Assembly (NCBI RefSeq): GCF_002878395.1
Contig: NC_061118.1
Location: forward strand, 90,922,360-90,986,359
Direction: 5' to 3'
Origin: Capsicum annuum
Taxonomy: Eukaryota > Streptophyta > Magnoliopsida > Solanales > Solanaceae
Length of the DNA: 64,000 nucleotides
The position numbers and the translations under genes were made by a program. Shown here one piece after another: positions 35,167-48,183 of the stretch. Below the pieces are notes generated by a model. It searched no databases and was not told the DNA's origin. It saw nothing but the letters and a program-made list of their open reading frames with translations. Numbering within the stretch: the first letter of the stretch is position 1; each line of letters opens with the position of its first letter.

Positions 35167-35289
35167 AAAATAACAGAATCTTTGCATAGTATTTATGGAT
35201 CCCACATCCGGGTCCCTATACACAGTGGATCTACTATGTAAATAGTAATAGAGGGTCCCATATCCGGGAATCAAATTCTAAATCTTATC

Positions 35290-36640
35290 TTTTTCCTTTT
35301 TTAATTGGCAGAGAAATTCCTCCGTTTTTGCAATGGCTTCCTCATTCAGAGTATCTTCTGAATCAATAGGTTGAGAATCTTGATCATCTTTCTCAATATT
35401 ATCGCTGGTGATGCTTTTCATTGATGTATCTGAATGTTGTTCGACATCTTCATAAGATTTTTATGAACTTCTTCCAAATATTGTTCTATCATCTGCATTT
35501 TATCTCCATCATATACAGAGATTCTTCTGGTGATATGTTTCAATGATTTGTCCTCAACAATATTTTTTTGAGGAGTATTTGTATATTTCTGAATTTTATT
35601 TTTAATGGTATCCAGGAGCTCTTGCCCATTCAATTTTTTAGTATTTGGGTCCTTGCACATCAACTTATCCTAAAAATTATTGAAAAATACCCTATAGAGA
35701 CAAGGTATTTGTTCTTTAGTAAATCCGAATTCAATACTCCATTTGTGAATCTATGGAATGGAGAATTCAATAAAGAAATATATCTGGTCGATCTTGTCTA
35801 AATTTCATACATGATCTGAGTGATATAATTTTAAAAATGAATCAGGTAATATCTGAGTAGTTGGGCCATGATACGCCTACCAATTAATGAACCAGTTAGG
35901 GATTTGTTCATCGAATATCTTCGTACAAATCTTAATAAACATGTATGTTTATGTTTATTATTGTTGTAATATAAAGTCTTGGTGAAATCCTGAATATAGT
36001 CCCAATATGTGAAATTAATCTTGAAACCTTTCATCAATATCTGCCTTTCTGCTATTGAGGTCGTACCTCAATCTCCAAGAGTAATAATCTTTTTAATCAT
36101 GATTTTTTAGAAACCATGCACATCTGGTTCTCTATCATAAGCTTGAAAATGTTCAATTTCTGCACTGCCAGTAGATAGCAGAATTGTCTCATAGTATGCT
36201 CGAGTCTTATATGACTCTCCTATAAAATAAAGTTTAGAAAACAAATATTTGTGGATTATTTTCCACGGTTCATTCTGTCTCTATATTTCAAAGTTTTTGA
36301 TGAGAACTATCAACTCTCTATTATCGATTTGTTCATAGGGTTTGCTATTAGCGTTTTCTTTTACAATATTAGCAAACGTATCTGTTTGCTTTGCAGTTAG
36401 ATATGACTACAATTGTCCATATAATGGATGATCCTCCGGAATATCTTCTAGATGGATTGATTGTGAAGATGAAGATTCACATATCTGCGGAATCTTAGAG
36501 TTTATCAAACTTATATTTCCCCTTCATATCACTGGGGCATTAGATGATGAAGCATATAATGATGCCTGAGGCTGTGATAAGGGGGCAGATCTTTCCCCTA
36601 AGGAGTATCTTCCTCTGCCTTTGCCTCTTTCTCTGGCCAT
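35290..36640 (-). pseudogene. Last viral ORF (position of the transactivator/inclusion-body gene)
   Basis: A start codon at 36640 opens a frame beginning MARE followed by a basic Gly/Arg-rich stretch. Coding-like sequence continues to about 35290 with several stops and shifts; recognisable blocks are 35831-36037 and 35418-35663. Its place after pol corresponds to ORF4 of four-ORF solendoviruses, which is thought to act in translation and inclusion bodies; I recognise no diagnostic motif, so the role is by position only. Confidence 0.55.
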
Positions 36641-39340
36641 TTGCCAGGGCGAATCTATAGTCATGCTGCACATAACAGATTAGTCAAATAAATCAATATC
36701 AATCCAATCTATTTCATCTCTGATTTCTTCATAATTAAAGACTACAAATTCATCGTCAATTATAAAAATATGCATATCCGTTTTTAAAGGAATTGCCTCT
36801 ATAATAGTAATTAATATCTTTTCATAGAGAAAATAGGAGTAAAAATTCATTTTTTCACTTAAGTATTCTCTGGATAAAAAATCAGGCAGGGAATTATCAA
36901 TTCCTTTTTTATAATGAATTTCAAAATCTAAAGGAGCTAATTGAGTTTGCCACCTTGCAAATATCAATTTTGAAGCATCATGTTTAAAATATTTGTTGAA
37001 CATATACTTTACTGATTAAGCATCTGTTCCAATCAAAAAATTTTGATTATATAAATCATCCTGAAATTTAAGAACACATTTAACAATGGTTAATATTTCG
37101 TGTGTCACTATTGCATATTTCTTTTGGCTATCAGCCCATTTTCCAGAATGAAATCGTATCAACCATTCAGAATTATCATGGGAATTAACTTGTTTAAGTA
37201 TTCCACCATACCCAATATTAGAGGCATCAGTTTCAATAGTTTTTAGCCAAGTAGGGTTGGCTAAAGTTAAGCAAGGCAAAGTTTTGACACGTTGCTTAAT
37301 GCATTTAACAAGGTTTGTATGACTATCAGTCCAGGGACCTTGAAAGACCCTTTTAAGCCTATCATATAATGGGGATAAATCTCTTGATAAATTTTCATAA
37401 AATGGGGATATATAATTCAAACTCCCTAAGAATCATTGCAGTTGAGTTTTATCAGTGATGACATCAGTAGATTTATCAGCAAAATTAATAGAACGCTGAA
37501 TAAGGACTATCTTCCCTTGACAAATATTGTGACCTAAAAATCGAATACTTGTTTGGAATAAACTCATTTTTGGTTTAGATATTACCAAACTATTTTGTAT
37601 CAAAATCTTTTTAAATATATCAAGATGTTTAAAATGTAATTCTAATGTTTTTGAAAACACAAGAATATCATCAATATAAACAATAATGAAATCCATATAT
37701 GGATTAAAAATGTCATTCATTATTTTTTGGAATTCAAAAAGAGCATTTATCAATCCAAAAGGCATCACATTCCATTCAAATTGATCAAATAGAATATTAA
37801 AAGCAGTTCTATAAGTGTGCTCTCTAATAATTTGAATTTGCCAATAGCCAGATTTTAAATCAAATTTAGAAAATATATTGGCATCAAATAATCTGGATAA
37901 TAATTTTTCTTATTTGGAATAGGGTATCTAATCCATTTTAAATATTTATTAAGAGGCTTATAATTTATTACTAACCCCGGCATACCTCGTTCTTTTTCAG
38001 CAGCATTATTCACATAAAATGCAAAGCAAGACCCAGGTGATTTAGAATGCTTTATTAAACCCTTTTGTAAGAGATTATCAATCTCTTTTTTGCAGAATTC
38101 GACTAGCTCTGCATTCATTTGACAGGCTCTAGATTTCGTTGGGATCTTATCCTTGCAGAAATCATTTTCATAAGGAAGAGTTACAATATGCTGTTTGCAA
38201 GCCCAAAACGAATTAGGGTGATCAGCACATACATCAATAATCATCTGTTCGGAGATCATTTTTATTTTCTCCTGAATCTTAGAAGATTTCATGGTATCAT
38301 CAATATTCATGTTTAATATTTCAAGTTGTATAAAATTAACATGTCGTTGCTTCATATCAATTAAAGCATTTATATCCCTAGTTACTGGATCTGTAATTAA
38401 AGGGTAGGATATCTCCTTATTTTTATAAGTAGCAGTAAATCCCTTAGCATCAATATTAGTGTAAGGATAAATTGCATCTATAAAGGGTGTTCCAAGTATA
38501 ATGGGGGGATATAATTGATTTTTTACCAAAATGAAGAAATGCTGAATGCAGACCTTATTTCGGCAAATATGTGCATTAGGAAGGTTATAGTTAATATCAA
38601 GAGAATGCCCAGATTTAACAATATTTGGTCTTATGAAAATATCTGGTGGGAACCAATCCTTCTTAAATGCAACTAACATCAGCACCACTATCAATCATAG
38701 CAACATTAGTTATAGAGAAATCATTATTAATCAAAATTGTATAGTTAATATATCATTTGTGGGCAGTAACAATTTGCATCATACCCAAAAAATAATCATT
38801 TTTTATGTCAAGATCTTGGACAATGTCAATGTCATCGTCCTCTTTTTCTAACATTTTTTCCTTTCCTTTGGAAGAAACATCATAGTGAGAATTATCTTTC
38901 TTAATTTTCGTAATCCTATGATCACAAATCATCTGCTTTTGTTTGAGAGATATAATCTCCCTTTTCAGGTTATCAACCTCCATTTTTAAATCAATGAAAG
39001 ATGTATTTTTGTTGGGTAATTGACTTACAACAAGTCGTCTATTAACCTCAGCTAAAGAATAAGGCATGTAATAATCAATATCAGTTCTTCGAGTAACATG
39101 AATGCTATCAGCAGTTTTAGAAGTACTAGGGGCGCTATCAATAATTTTTTTTGTAGCAAGATTAATAATTTTTTCACGAAGCTTTTCATCAGAAACTTCT
39201 TTTAATAACTCAAGAACGCTATTAGCAGTGAGGGTTTGAACATTCAAATCTAAATCTTCAAATTGTGATTGTAATTTGTAAAATATTTCATCACAAGTGC
39301 AAGTATCCCCATTACAATCCGCACATGTATTTATTTTATT
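36640..39340 (-). pseudogene. Viral protease-reverse transcriptase-RNase H gene, broken
   Basis: Read on the minus strand: an N-terminal part (38753-39340) with a Cys-rich CADCNGDTCTC motif and a coiled-coil segment; an aspartic protease with DSGAD at about 38675-38695; RT from about 38140 to 37433 with intact YIDD near 37670; and RNase H from 37420 to 36680 with TDAS, an Asp in GTDA, and the closing DFLSR. Frame breaks occur around 38672, 37855-37915, 37430 and 37015. RT and RNase H catalytic residues survive, but the gene cannot be read through. No integrase domain, which separates it from LTR elements. Confidence 0.9.
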
Positions 39341-41310
39341 ATTTGCATGATCGCTATCAGAAAATCAGGCAATTCAATATCATTTTCTGATTCAGAATCA
39401 CAAACATAATCAGACTCAAAACCTGAAGTGTATAGTAAGCCATATACCTGATCATGAACGTCCTTAGAAAGACCTACAAACTTAAGCTTTTGGAGCTTGC
39501 AATTAGGAGCAATATGCCCAAAGTTACCATATCTGCAACACTTAATTTTGGCGAGATCTCGCTTAGACCTATTTTTCATAAATCTACGCCGGGCTTTATG
39601 AATCTCACGTTCTTCTTTGGATCTATGCCTAGAGCTCTTCTTTCTATAGGGTCTATCCGACTTAGAATATCTTTGACCTTTTTCATGAGAAGTAGAAGCC
39701 GGTTTATCCATACCAAGTTGTTTACAAAAATCTCCTAATTGGGGTTTTTCTTTAAGATTATCAAGCTTAATTTGTCTAGCTAATTTTAACTCATTGCACA
39801 AAGCTAAACCTTGCTGAGTACAGGCTACTATCAGCTGACCATAGGTAAAATTTTTATAGGATATTTCACCATAGGAAGCCGAGCCCTTAAGCTCCTTTTT
39901 AAACCTTTCAGCAAATAGAGGAAGAAGACCATCTACAAACTTCGCCTTCCAATGTTTATATTTACTTTTGGGGAAATCCATGAACCTGCTTAGAAAGGTG
40001 TCTTAATACCATCTAAATTCTCCTAAGGTCCTACATCTAAGACCATTTAAGAGAGTTTGAGTATTTTCATCTTGGTTGGTAAATCTACCTCCAAAATGCT
40101 CAATAATAGTCAGTATAAGAGTATAGACAGTATCTTCTCTACCTGTAGGTAAAGTTCTTTCTAGGTTATCAACACCAGGGGTGGAATTCTTAGCATTGAA
40201 AATTGCATTTCTTTTATCATTATCTAAGAAATTATCCCACCAGCCACGAAGTTGGCCAGTAAAACTAGCAACAATCATTTTACAAATAGTTGCATCTGTA
40301 CGTCTTAGATGATTCTCGGCAGATGCTACAGATTTTGCTATAGTAAAATACATTAACATTCGATGAATAAGGACAGATAATTATCTTTCAGATAAACCAT
40401 CTAAGTTTTATTCATAAATTACATCTCCGCTATATGACGTATTAGTCTAATTCCAATCTCTTTCCTCTAGCAGAACATCTTGAGGAGTTGGACGTGGATA
40501 ATAATTAGAAGTCTTGTGGGGCATATCAATAAATTTTTTCCCCGGTTGCTTCCTAACCATACCTCTAAGCTTATTGAATTCAGATTAGATTTCGTTTCCC
40601 ATATCTGGAGTAGATTCTATGCTATCAGCAAAAGCATTGGACAAATCAATGGGTTTAATATTTAAATTGAAAAACTTTTTATCAAGCAATTTTTCCAATT
40701 TTTCTATGGGAGACAATTTTTCAAATCCCTCAATATCTAGAGGTCTCTGAATACAAGGCCTAGTTGTCAAGTCTTCCGTCTTACTTTCTGAAGTGGAAGC
40801 AATATCAAATGACTTTGGACTAACACTAAGCTTTTTTACCATCTCAATCAATTCATCATGTTTTTTATCAAGAGAAGAAATATGTTCTCCCAAAACTTTC
40901 ACATAGAGACTCAAATAATTGTTCTGAGCAATCAGATTATTAATTTCTGCGACAGTTACTTTACCAATTTTATTATCAATAACTTTTTGGAAGGCAGAAA
41001 AAGTAATACCAGTATTATTAGGTGATACAAAAGGTGATTGAGAAGGGTAAATAGTTTAAAGAATATTACACTTACATCTTGATAAGATCTTTCCAACACC
41101 TTAACATATAACGTCAAATATATGGTTATGAACCACGACACAAAGCACACGATCTGATTATACAATGCACACATCTCATAAAATTCTTGAGAAATACTAT
41201 TTAGTTCATCTGAACTATAAGTCTCAAAGAACCAAATTCTAAATCAATTCCATTTTTTATCAAAAAAATCCTTTTTAATATAACTCCTTACCTGGGAACC
41301 AGGACTAAAA
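39331..41310 (-). pseudogene. Viral coiled-coil and capsid-like region
   Basis: Starting from the high-coordinate end there is a coiled-coil-like segment (40585-41174, with a partly repeated YVKVLE motif) followed by the capsid domain (GQLRGWWDNFL at about 40230-40265). A basic, Ser/Arg/Lys-rich tail then precedes a zinc knuckle (KCCRYGNFGHIAPNC), whose second cysteine of the CX2C pair is Gly. Stops and shifts break it at about 40000, 40370-40470, 40580 and 40930. Identification rests on the capsid motif, the knuckle and its place before pol. Confidence 0.8.
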
Positions 41311-41331
41311 TCGATTTGGTGTGGAATCATA

Positions 41332-42612
41332 TTAAATACTGTTAACATCAAACTCCATTTTAGAGGGAGTTGGGTTATCCCTATCAGAGATATTATTACT
41401 ATCTTGAACAATATTTGTTTTAAGATTGATTTTAATCTTTTCTACAAAGCGTGTAGATGCAGGCATAGATGCAGAATCAATAGTATGCAAGGATGCTGCA
41501 TGATTCCTAGCCGTACCATAAACTGGTTCAATAGGACATATATGATGCATAGCAGACAATAATTTAGGTATAGAAAAGGAATGTCGATTATAAACCATGG
41601 ATTTATTGTCAAATTAAAGACAAATTCGTCCATCTAGATTTTGAGTTACATGGGATAACTCAGAGTTTGTCACATCATCTGTGACTTTATTCAGAGAAAT
41701 AACCAAATTTAAGATCCATGTTTTGGGAAAATCAATTTCATCCTATTTGATAGGTTTCCTGGTGGTGACCTTGGATTTTGCAAAGTTTGTTTCGACCAAT
41801 AAGGTCTGATTGGATGCATCATCTATCAGTTTGCATCTTAGGTTCAAAGTAGTCAATAATCTGTAATAAATTCTATATAAAAGACAGATCAACTCAGAAC
41901 CAGGGGCATAGTTATAACCATGAGTTTTTATTTTCAAAGTTAGAGCATCAAGGATATTTGCATCAGTTAATGATAATTGTAAAAACCTTGTGCTGTGCTT
42001 TACTATGTGTTTGTGTGGTACCGCGTGTCTTGAGTCGGGGGTCTATCGGAAACAGCCTTTCTACTTCTTCAGAGGTAGAGGTATGGACTGCGTACATCCT
42101 ACCCCCCCCAGACCCCACCAGGTGGGAATACACTGGGTTTGTTGTTGTTGTTGTTGTTGTAATGATAATTGTAAATTTGGCTGGGTGTTAAAATATACTG
42201 GACTATAAGCTATAGTGGATTCAATTGAACCCATAAGGGACTGTCAAAAATTTAGAATTCTAGCGTCCCTGAGTGGAGTCTCTGGTAACCCTTTAAGGGT
42301 TAATGGTTTAAAAGCAATTTGAACCATTCCAATATGCATAAAATTATAATGGCGTTGATACATATCAATATCTCGTTTATTTAACAGTCTAACAGTCTGC
42401 TCATTCGCATTTAATGTTAAAGACTGTTCAACAGTTTTTATAATTTGCTTATGAAGCACTTTATCAAAGAAACCATGTTCATAAATGGTTTTTATATCTA
42501 CCTTGGGGATAATCCATTTATTTAATAAATCAAGATTTAGAGGTAAATCAACCTCTTTAAGTTTAGTACTTTTTGTACTAACTTCTCCTATATCCATATT
42601 GAAAAAGTCCAT
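41332..42612 (-). pseudogene. Movement-protein gene, first copy, split by a SINE
   Basis: An ATG at 42612 opens a frame to 42244 that matches the plasmodesmata-targeting movement proteins of caulimovirids (blocks KEVDLPLNLDLLNKW and QRHYNFMHIGMVQI). After stops near 42230 and a SINE at 41984-42160, the same protein continues at 41937 and ends near 41332, with a stop near 41605. It would mediate cell-to-cell spread in a live virus; here it is clearly dead. The second partial copy at 33893-34387 lacks the SINE. Confidence 0.82.
41984..42160 (+). mobile_element. Au-type SINE
   Basis: Carries GGGGTCTATCGGAAACAGCC, GGTATGGACTGCGTACATCC, a CCAGACCCCACCAGGTGGG hairpin and a 3' (TTG)n tail, the standard body of the Au SINE family. 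A 15-bp target duplication AATGATAATTGTAAA flanks it at 41969-41983 and 42161-42175. The 5' end with the pol III boxes looks degraded or truncated. It lies antisense to the viral movement-protein gene. Confidence 0.92.
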
Positions 42613-42664
42613 ATCTATGCCAAAGACTTCAGATCTATTACATAATTACTAAGAAAGAACCTAG

Positions 42665-44319
42665 GCCTGATATCCATATTGAATAAGTCATCTGATATTG
42701 CTTCCACTTCAGAAACTAGCCCTTGTATTCAAATCCCCAATTATATGATTATAAACTTAAATAATTATGAATACTTATCAAAAAAACATGTTTAATACTT
42801 CATTAAATAAGATTAATTATAAGATAAAAATATGATATAAATTAATGTTTTATTTTTCTATTCTAAATTTGGGCCCGGGCTTAGTACGGGCCTAGGTGGA
42901 ACTAGTACATACATACATACGCGCACACACACACACACACATTAAAATGCATCATATTTTTTGAAAATGGGGGAGTAAAATCTCTAGAGACTGTTTTTTT
43001 AAAATTGAAAATCTAAGTGAAAACTGTCTTATATGTATTTATTGGACTGTTTATTGCAACTTGTAATACAAATTATTTATAATTATTGAATTGTATTTTT
43101 TATTGCAACCTGTTGCCGTTTTTATAATTTTTTGTTAAAAATGTTTCTGGTTAAAATTGTTTAATAGTAATATATTAATTAAATCACTCCTAAATATTTG
43201 TGGTTATCCTTTCCTACTCACCTCAATTACTATGTTGATAATTATTAGATGAGTAAAATTTGGTTAGTAAATTATCTTCATTTATACACATTTCTTGCCT
43301 ATTCCATAAAATTCACAATAATTTTCTTTCCCAAGTAAACACGCCTTCTCTATTTTCTTTCTTGATTGAAAATTCCTTCTCATTAATACACTCTCTTCCT
43401 TAATTAATTTACTTTGACTTTCATCTCGTCACTAAGTTCTTTGGTTTTAATTTATGAAAATAAAATAAAATCTTATAAAGTTTAGTGTATGAAAATGATA
43501 CAAAATCTGCTAATGAGGAATAATATAACAAATTATATTGGAATCAATTTATATATCAAAATCATTTACTAAATGGTATTTCTTATCGGGGTATCAATGT
43601 ATGTAATTTGTATTAAAATTACAACAAAAAACATAGTGAATTTTATGTGATTTATTTAAAAAGTACGTTTATACCCATTACATACACAAACTCTTTATGT
43701 GTATTACATTTCATTTAGTTTTTCCAACCAAATTTAAACCATGTTATACCAATATCATATACAAAATGTCACATTTGTATGGAAATGTGTATGAAATAAT
43801 TATATAAACTGGTATCTATTGCTTGTGATACTCAATTTAAGTGATACTAGTTTATATACTCATTCCTTATCTCTTTGAGTCAAGATTCTATATCTATGGA
43901 AAATTCTTAACTGAGATTTTTAAAAACAAATGAGAAATAAGGTTACTAGAATTTGTAAATGATAGAGAGATTGATTAAGAACTAAAAGAAATTATGAGGA
44001 GAAATTCATGGAGAGAAAACTAACACTTACTAATTACTGTAATGTTTTTTATGAAGGATTTCAATTAATTTTATTGTATATATATGGAAAAAGTATAGAA
44101 TAAAATGAAGTGAAAAAAGGGAGATAGAATCGTGTATAGAAAAAGAGAGAAAGGGAATTGTGAAATCATAAAACAAATTAGGGAGAAAATAATGGAAAGA
44201 ATAATTTGAAGGGGAGAGAAAACTTCTTTTTTTAAGGATGATTTTTTTTTATTTTTTTTAAAAATGTTTTTTTTTGTTTATTAAAGTTGCCATAAATTGC
44301 AATCTAATAAGTATTGTTA
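42665..44319. other. AT-rich spacer; no gene seen
   Basis: Directly after the viral insert, 42670-42692 repeats a short piece of the movement-protein start (ATATCCATATTGAATAAGTC), perhaps filler DNA at the integration joint. A compound microsatellite, (CATA)n then (CA)n, lies at about 42907-42941. The remainder is AT-rich without coding motifs. Confidence 0.6.
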
Positions 44320-45965
44320 TGTAATACCTCAAGTTTTCAAGCTCTAGATCCATCACTTGATAGGCCATTAAATCAGCTTTTCAATGCCACTAGTCTCACC
44401 TTAGTCCGATTCGTGGCAAAAGTTATGACAAGTTGACTAAGGGATTGTCAAATTGCCAGTGACAATAACTCAGGCAACGACCCGTTACTATATGTAACGA
44501 GGCGTTGTGTGGATTCGTTGCCACAATAGTTAAGGATCTCAAATTTTAGCCCAATGGTAACGAGTTCAGCATACAACTCATTACCTATCCTAATGAGTCA
44601 TCGGGTGGACCCAATATCACAATAAAAAAAAGCCAAGAAATCAAGTCCCCGACAATGACTACTCCTAATAACCCGTGATCAAATCCAATGAGTCGTTAGG
44701 AGGGAAGTCATTATCAAAACAGTTTGGACCCAAGGATCAGGTCCCTAGGTCAAGACTCCGAGTCATGACTTGTGACCACTCATAATGAGTCATAGCCTGA
44801 GCCGTTATGACTGGAACCAATAATTTCCTACATGAGTTAAAAAGGCTTTTTGGTTAATTTCCACACTTTTAATCCCAAACCCACATCGTTTGGGAACTCC
44901 AACATCAATTATTAGGGGTTGAATTTACCCTATAACACCTCATAAACTCAAAATCATTCTAAACTTAGCTAAAATAAGTGATTTTTTCTTCTCCAAAGAA
45001 AGTTAGGGTTTATCAAGAATAAGCTCAAATTCCAAAGGATTTCTCCAAGGCTTCCACTTCATGTATGTGAGATTTCATCAATGGGTTTCCTTCCACCCAT
45101 TGAGTCCCAAAGGTTTCTCAATTCCCAAGTTTACTTTCCCCCTAAGATTGAATTCCAGGTCAAATATGAGTCTTATGTACATCTCCTCCCACGCGAGTGC
45201 CATTTTCCATGTCCAAAAATCATAAATTTTCTTATTATTGATAAAATATTGAGTTTGGGATGTGTTTTGTAAAATTTTCTATCATGATTAGTTTTAAATT
45301 ATTGTCATGTTCAGTTGCATTAGTCAAAGCTGGTGGGTTATGAACACGCGATATCTAGGATTTCATGCATGAACTAGTTGACATATTTTGAGAACTTCAG
45401 ACTAGCACTAAGTGAACGTAGGGATGACGACCCCTCCGTCAGTTAGGCAGAGACCATTAGTAGTAGTCCTTAAGTTCCAAAACTATGACATCACGATAGG
45501 TTACAAGGGGTCTCCCGTTAGTTGAGGCATGACCCTAGTCCTTCAGGACATCAGTTTTGTGGATCCATACCAGCCAGTGTTGATACCTTTGGCAAGGTAC
45601 TAGCATCCTTCGAACTGGGGTTATAGGTTATACCCCAATTTGCTTAGATTGAGGTATGTTGGTTATTGTTAGTTTCTACAGTCCTCAGTGTATGCTTCAG
45701 CTTATGTTCAGTTTAAGTTTGCATTGAACTTATATTCAGTAATTCAAATATTCAATTTTTATTTAGTACATGAAAATACTTGCTCTTGCTTTCAATGTAC
45801 ATGTTCATGCATTCATGTTCAATACTAGTTAGTTTCCCATCTTGCATACTTAGTACATTCAAAATAATGATCGTATATTTTTTTGTGCTATATTGTCTCA
45901 TAATATAGGTTCGGACTCTCAGTACCTGGATCACTCTTAGCACAATCCCGCACCTCATTCAGCAG
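44320..45965 (+). mobile_element. Chromovirus 5' LTR, left part (split LTR)
   Basis: Starts TGTAATACCTCAAGTTTTC, like the minus-strand LTR ending at 63705 (TGTAATACCTTGGATTTGC). It contains a GTTACGAC/GAGTCGTT-type word array at about 44455-44810. At 45965 it is interrupted by a 7.36-kb element and resumes at 53326. Joined in place, the two parts match other LTRs of the family around the sequence AGCAGTAG..GGTGAGTCC. Confidence 0.85.
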
Positions 45966-46814
45966 TGATGTGCTATAGAAATATAGCACTTACGATACTT
46001 AGAACAATGAGAATATGCATGTACTTAAGCTATTTTGTTAGATTTGATGTGTTTTTTAAAGTGTTTTGTAGGAATTAGGTTTCGGATGCTAAATTCAAGA
46101 AAAAGATGAAAAGTGATGTTTTTGGCTACTTATTTGATCTATTTTGGATATTCGTGACTCTTTTCAGATGTTCGTGACTAAATCATGCGATGAAAGTTGA
46201 AGATTTAAAGCATGGTTGCAAGTATTGGAAGGCCCGACACTTACCTATGTCTACATGTGGACCACATGCAACATATGTGGTCTGTATATGACTAAGGTAA
46301 GTGCTAGAGTTGAAGATCCCGAGAGTTGACAGTGCTTCAGTAATTTGGTCATAACTTTTCACCCCGATATCGGATTAAGGCGAAATTGATATTGTTGGAA
46401 AGCTAATTAAATTATCTATCTGATGGTGGGGACTTTTACACTTAATTAGTCTACATGTGGACCATATGTAGCATATGCAGACCACATGTAGCACATGCGG
46501 AAAGTATGTAGGCAAAACATATGCCAGAAGTCTAAAATCCCGAGAGCTAAGCTACAAAAATTTTGGTTCAGGCACATACGGTGACTATATGTGCCCAACC
46601 TCAATAAGCATGTAACACATGCGCCCAAGGCCAGTCCACATGTGGTGACCATATGTAGCCAACAACTCAATTTTTCTAGATCGTTCTGAAATCCTTTCCT
46701 AGGGTTTCAACGTATCCCAATGACACTTTTATGATGTTTTAAAGTCTTATTATGTACATTTAGTTAAAGTTTCATATTTTATTTAGGATTTGAATTTTAG
46801 GGATTCTTGTAATC

Positions 46815-46822
46815 TATAAATA
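46815..46822 (+). promoter_or_regulatory. Probable TATA box of the left LTR
   Basis: TATAAATA followed by CCCTTTAGG, conserved with 52375-52382 in the right LTR and 8753-8760 in the related LTR. Confidence 0.55.
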
Positions 46823-46891
46823 CCCTTTAGGCTTTGTTTAGATTATTCATTGACATCTTAACTCATTCACATATTTAGGGATAGACCCTTA

Positions 46892-48183
46892 CCCCCTGTT
46901 AGGATTGTGGTTTTCCATGGTATGGTATGGTATGGTATAGTTTTTAAGAGAACCATGTTTGTTTTGATTGTTTCTTAAAATTATAGTATGATATGGTTTA
47001 ATTTCATGGTTTGATAACCATGAAAACTCCCATTTTATGTAACCACCGATTTGGTGGTATCCCATGGTTTGCTTAATTTTTTTTCCAATTGTACCCTTAG
47101 TATTATATAATCTTGTTTTATCCTTTATCTTATATTATTTAACTCCACCTTCTACTCTGACCCCCAACCCCACAACCTCGCCCCCACGTCGACTCGACCT
47201 CCCCAAACCCCCTTCTCCAAACCTCCCTCCAATTTTTTTTATGTTTTTTAAAAAATAATTCAAAAAATTATTCGTACCCATCACTCATCCCCAAACCACC
47301 CACCACTACCTACTAGCCCCTCCCTCATCACCAATTTTTTTTTAAATGTATTTTTTAAAACTTTTAAGAAAATTTTCTTACACCACCTCCATCCCCTACT
47401 AGCTCCCCCTTCCTGACCCCCTACAGATAAAAAAAAGATATAATTTTTTATTTAATTTTTTTAAATAATTAGAGCTTTTTTTTAACCCCCACCCTCATCC
47501 CTACCCCTACTCCACTACCTCCACCCACAAATATTTCTTTTAAAAAATATTTTTTTAATCCCACCACCATTTATTATATACGTTTTTATTCTTTTGTGTT
47601 AAATATATACAATAGCTTTTAGAAAATTTTTTATACTTGTTTTACGAACACAAGAAAATAAGTAAGAAATAAATTTTTTTCTTGAAAAATATTTTTTGGG
47701 GATCCCATACCGAACACACCCGTAGCATACGCAAAAAATGCATTCAAACATTGTACTTGTCGTCAGTGTCATGTCTTAAAATTAAAATAAAATAAAATTT
47801 GTTACTATAAAAAATAAATTCAATTATATTTATTTGATCTGCTATTTTATTGACTTTGTTAGAATTTACATGTATTTAACAACTTAATATATCTACATGA
47901 CATAATTATGATTAATTAGTAGAAAGAAAATTATTTTATTAATAATTATTAATAAATTTAATATTTATAATAATTAAGGGCATTTTAGTAAACTTACCAG
48001 TTACAATACCATACCATACCATACTATACTATCAAAGAAAATAATAAAATGTCATTAAACAATAGTGAACAATACAATCTATCTAAACATTGTATTGTAC
48101 TATACTGTACTGTACTATACCATACCATACCATACAGTACCGTACATTATGAAACTATGGTAAACCACCATCCAAACAAAGTA
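46892..48183. mobile_element. PIF/Harbinger-like non-autonomous element (1,292 bp)
   Basis: Present in the left LTR and absent from the right LTR, which gives the exact empty site (right LTR: GGCCCTAGGGGCTATCC at about 52445). Flanking 3-bp duplication TTA (46889-46891 and 48184-48186). Imperfect terminal inverted repeats: left CTGTTAGGATTGTGG, right reverse complement TTGTTTGGATGGTGG. Many GGTATGG/CCATACC pentamer-like repeats lie just inside both ends. The interior is C-rich then AT-rich with no transposase motif; the open frame at 47064-47258 is low-complexity. Confidence 0.85.

Larger units (their letters stand above)
33893..42664 (-). mobile_element. Endogenous pararetrovirus, solendovirus-like, slightly over one genome unit
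   Basis: Minus-strand order from 42664: movement protein, coiled-coil/capsid region with zinc knuckle, protease-RT-RNase H, a further ORF, promoter and leader, tRNA-Met primer-binding site, then the start of the movement protein again. There is no integrase and there are no LTRs, as expected for Caulimoviridae. Gene order resembles tobacco vein clearing virus-type integrants of Solanaceae. All reading frames carry stops or shifts. The right end (about 42664) stops exactly where the primer-binding site should begin; the left end (about 33893) lies within the movement-protein gene. Confidence 0.88.

Noticed and set aside
33893..42664. A potentially active virus
   Set aside because: Every viral gene has stops or frameshifts, the movement gene carries a SINE, and the capsid zinc knuckle lacks a cysteine.
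47064..47258. Pro/Ser-rich open frame
   Set aside because: Reads a C-rich low-complexity stretch within the Harbinger-like element; no codon or motif support.
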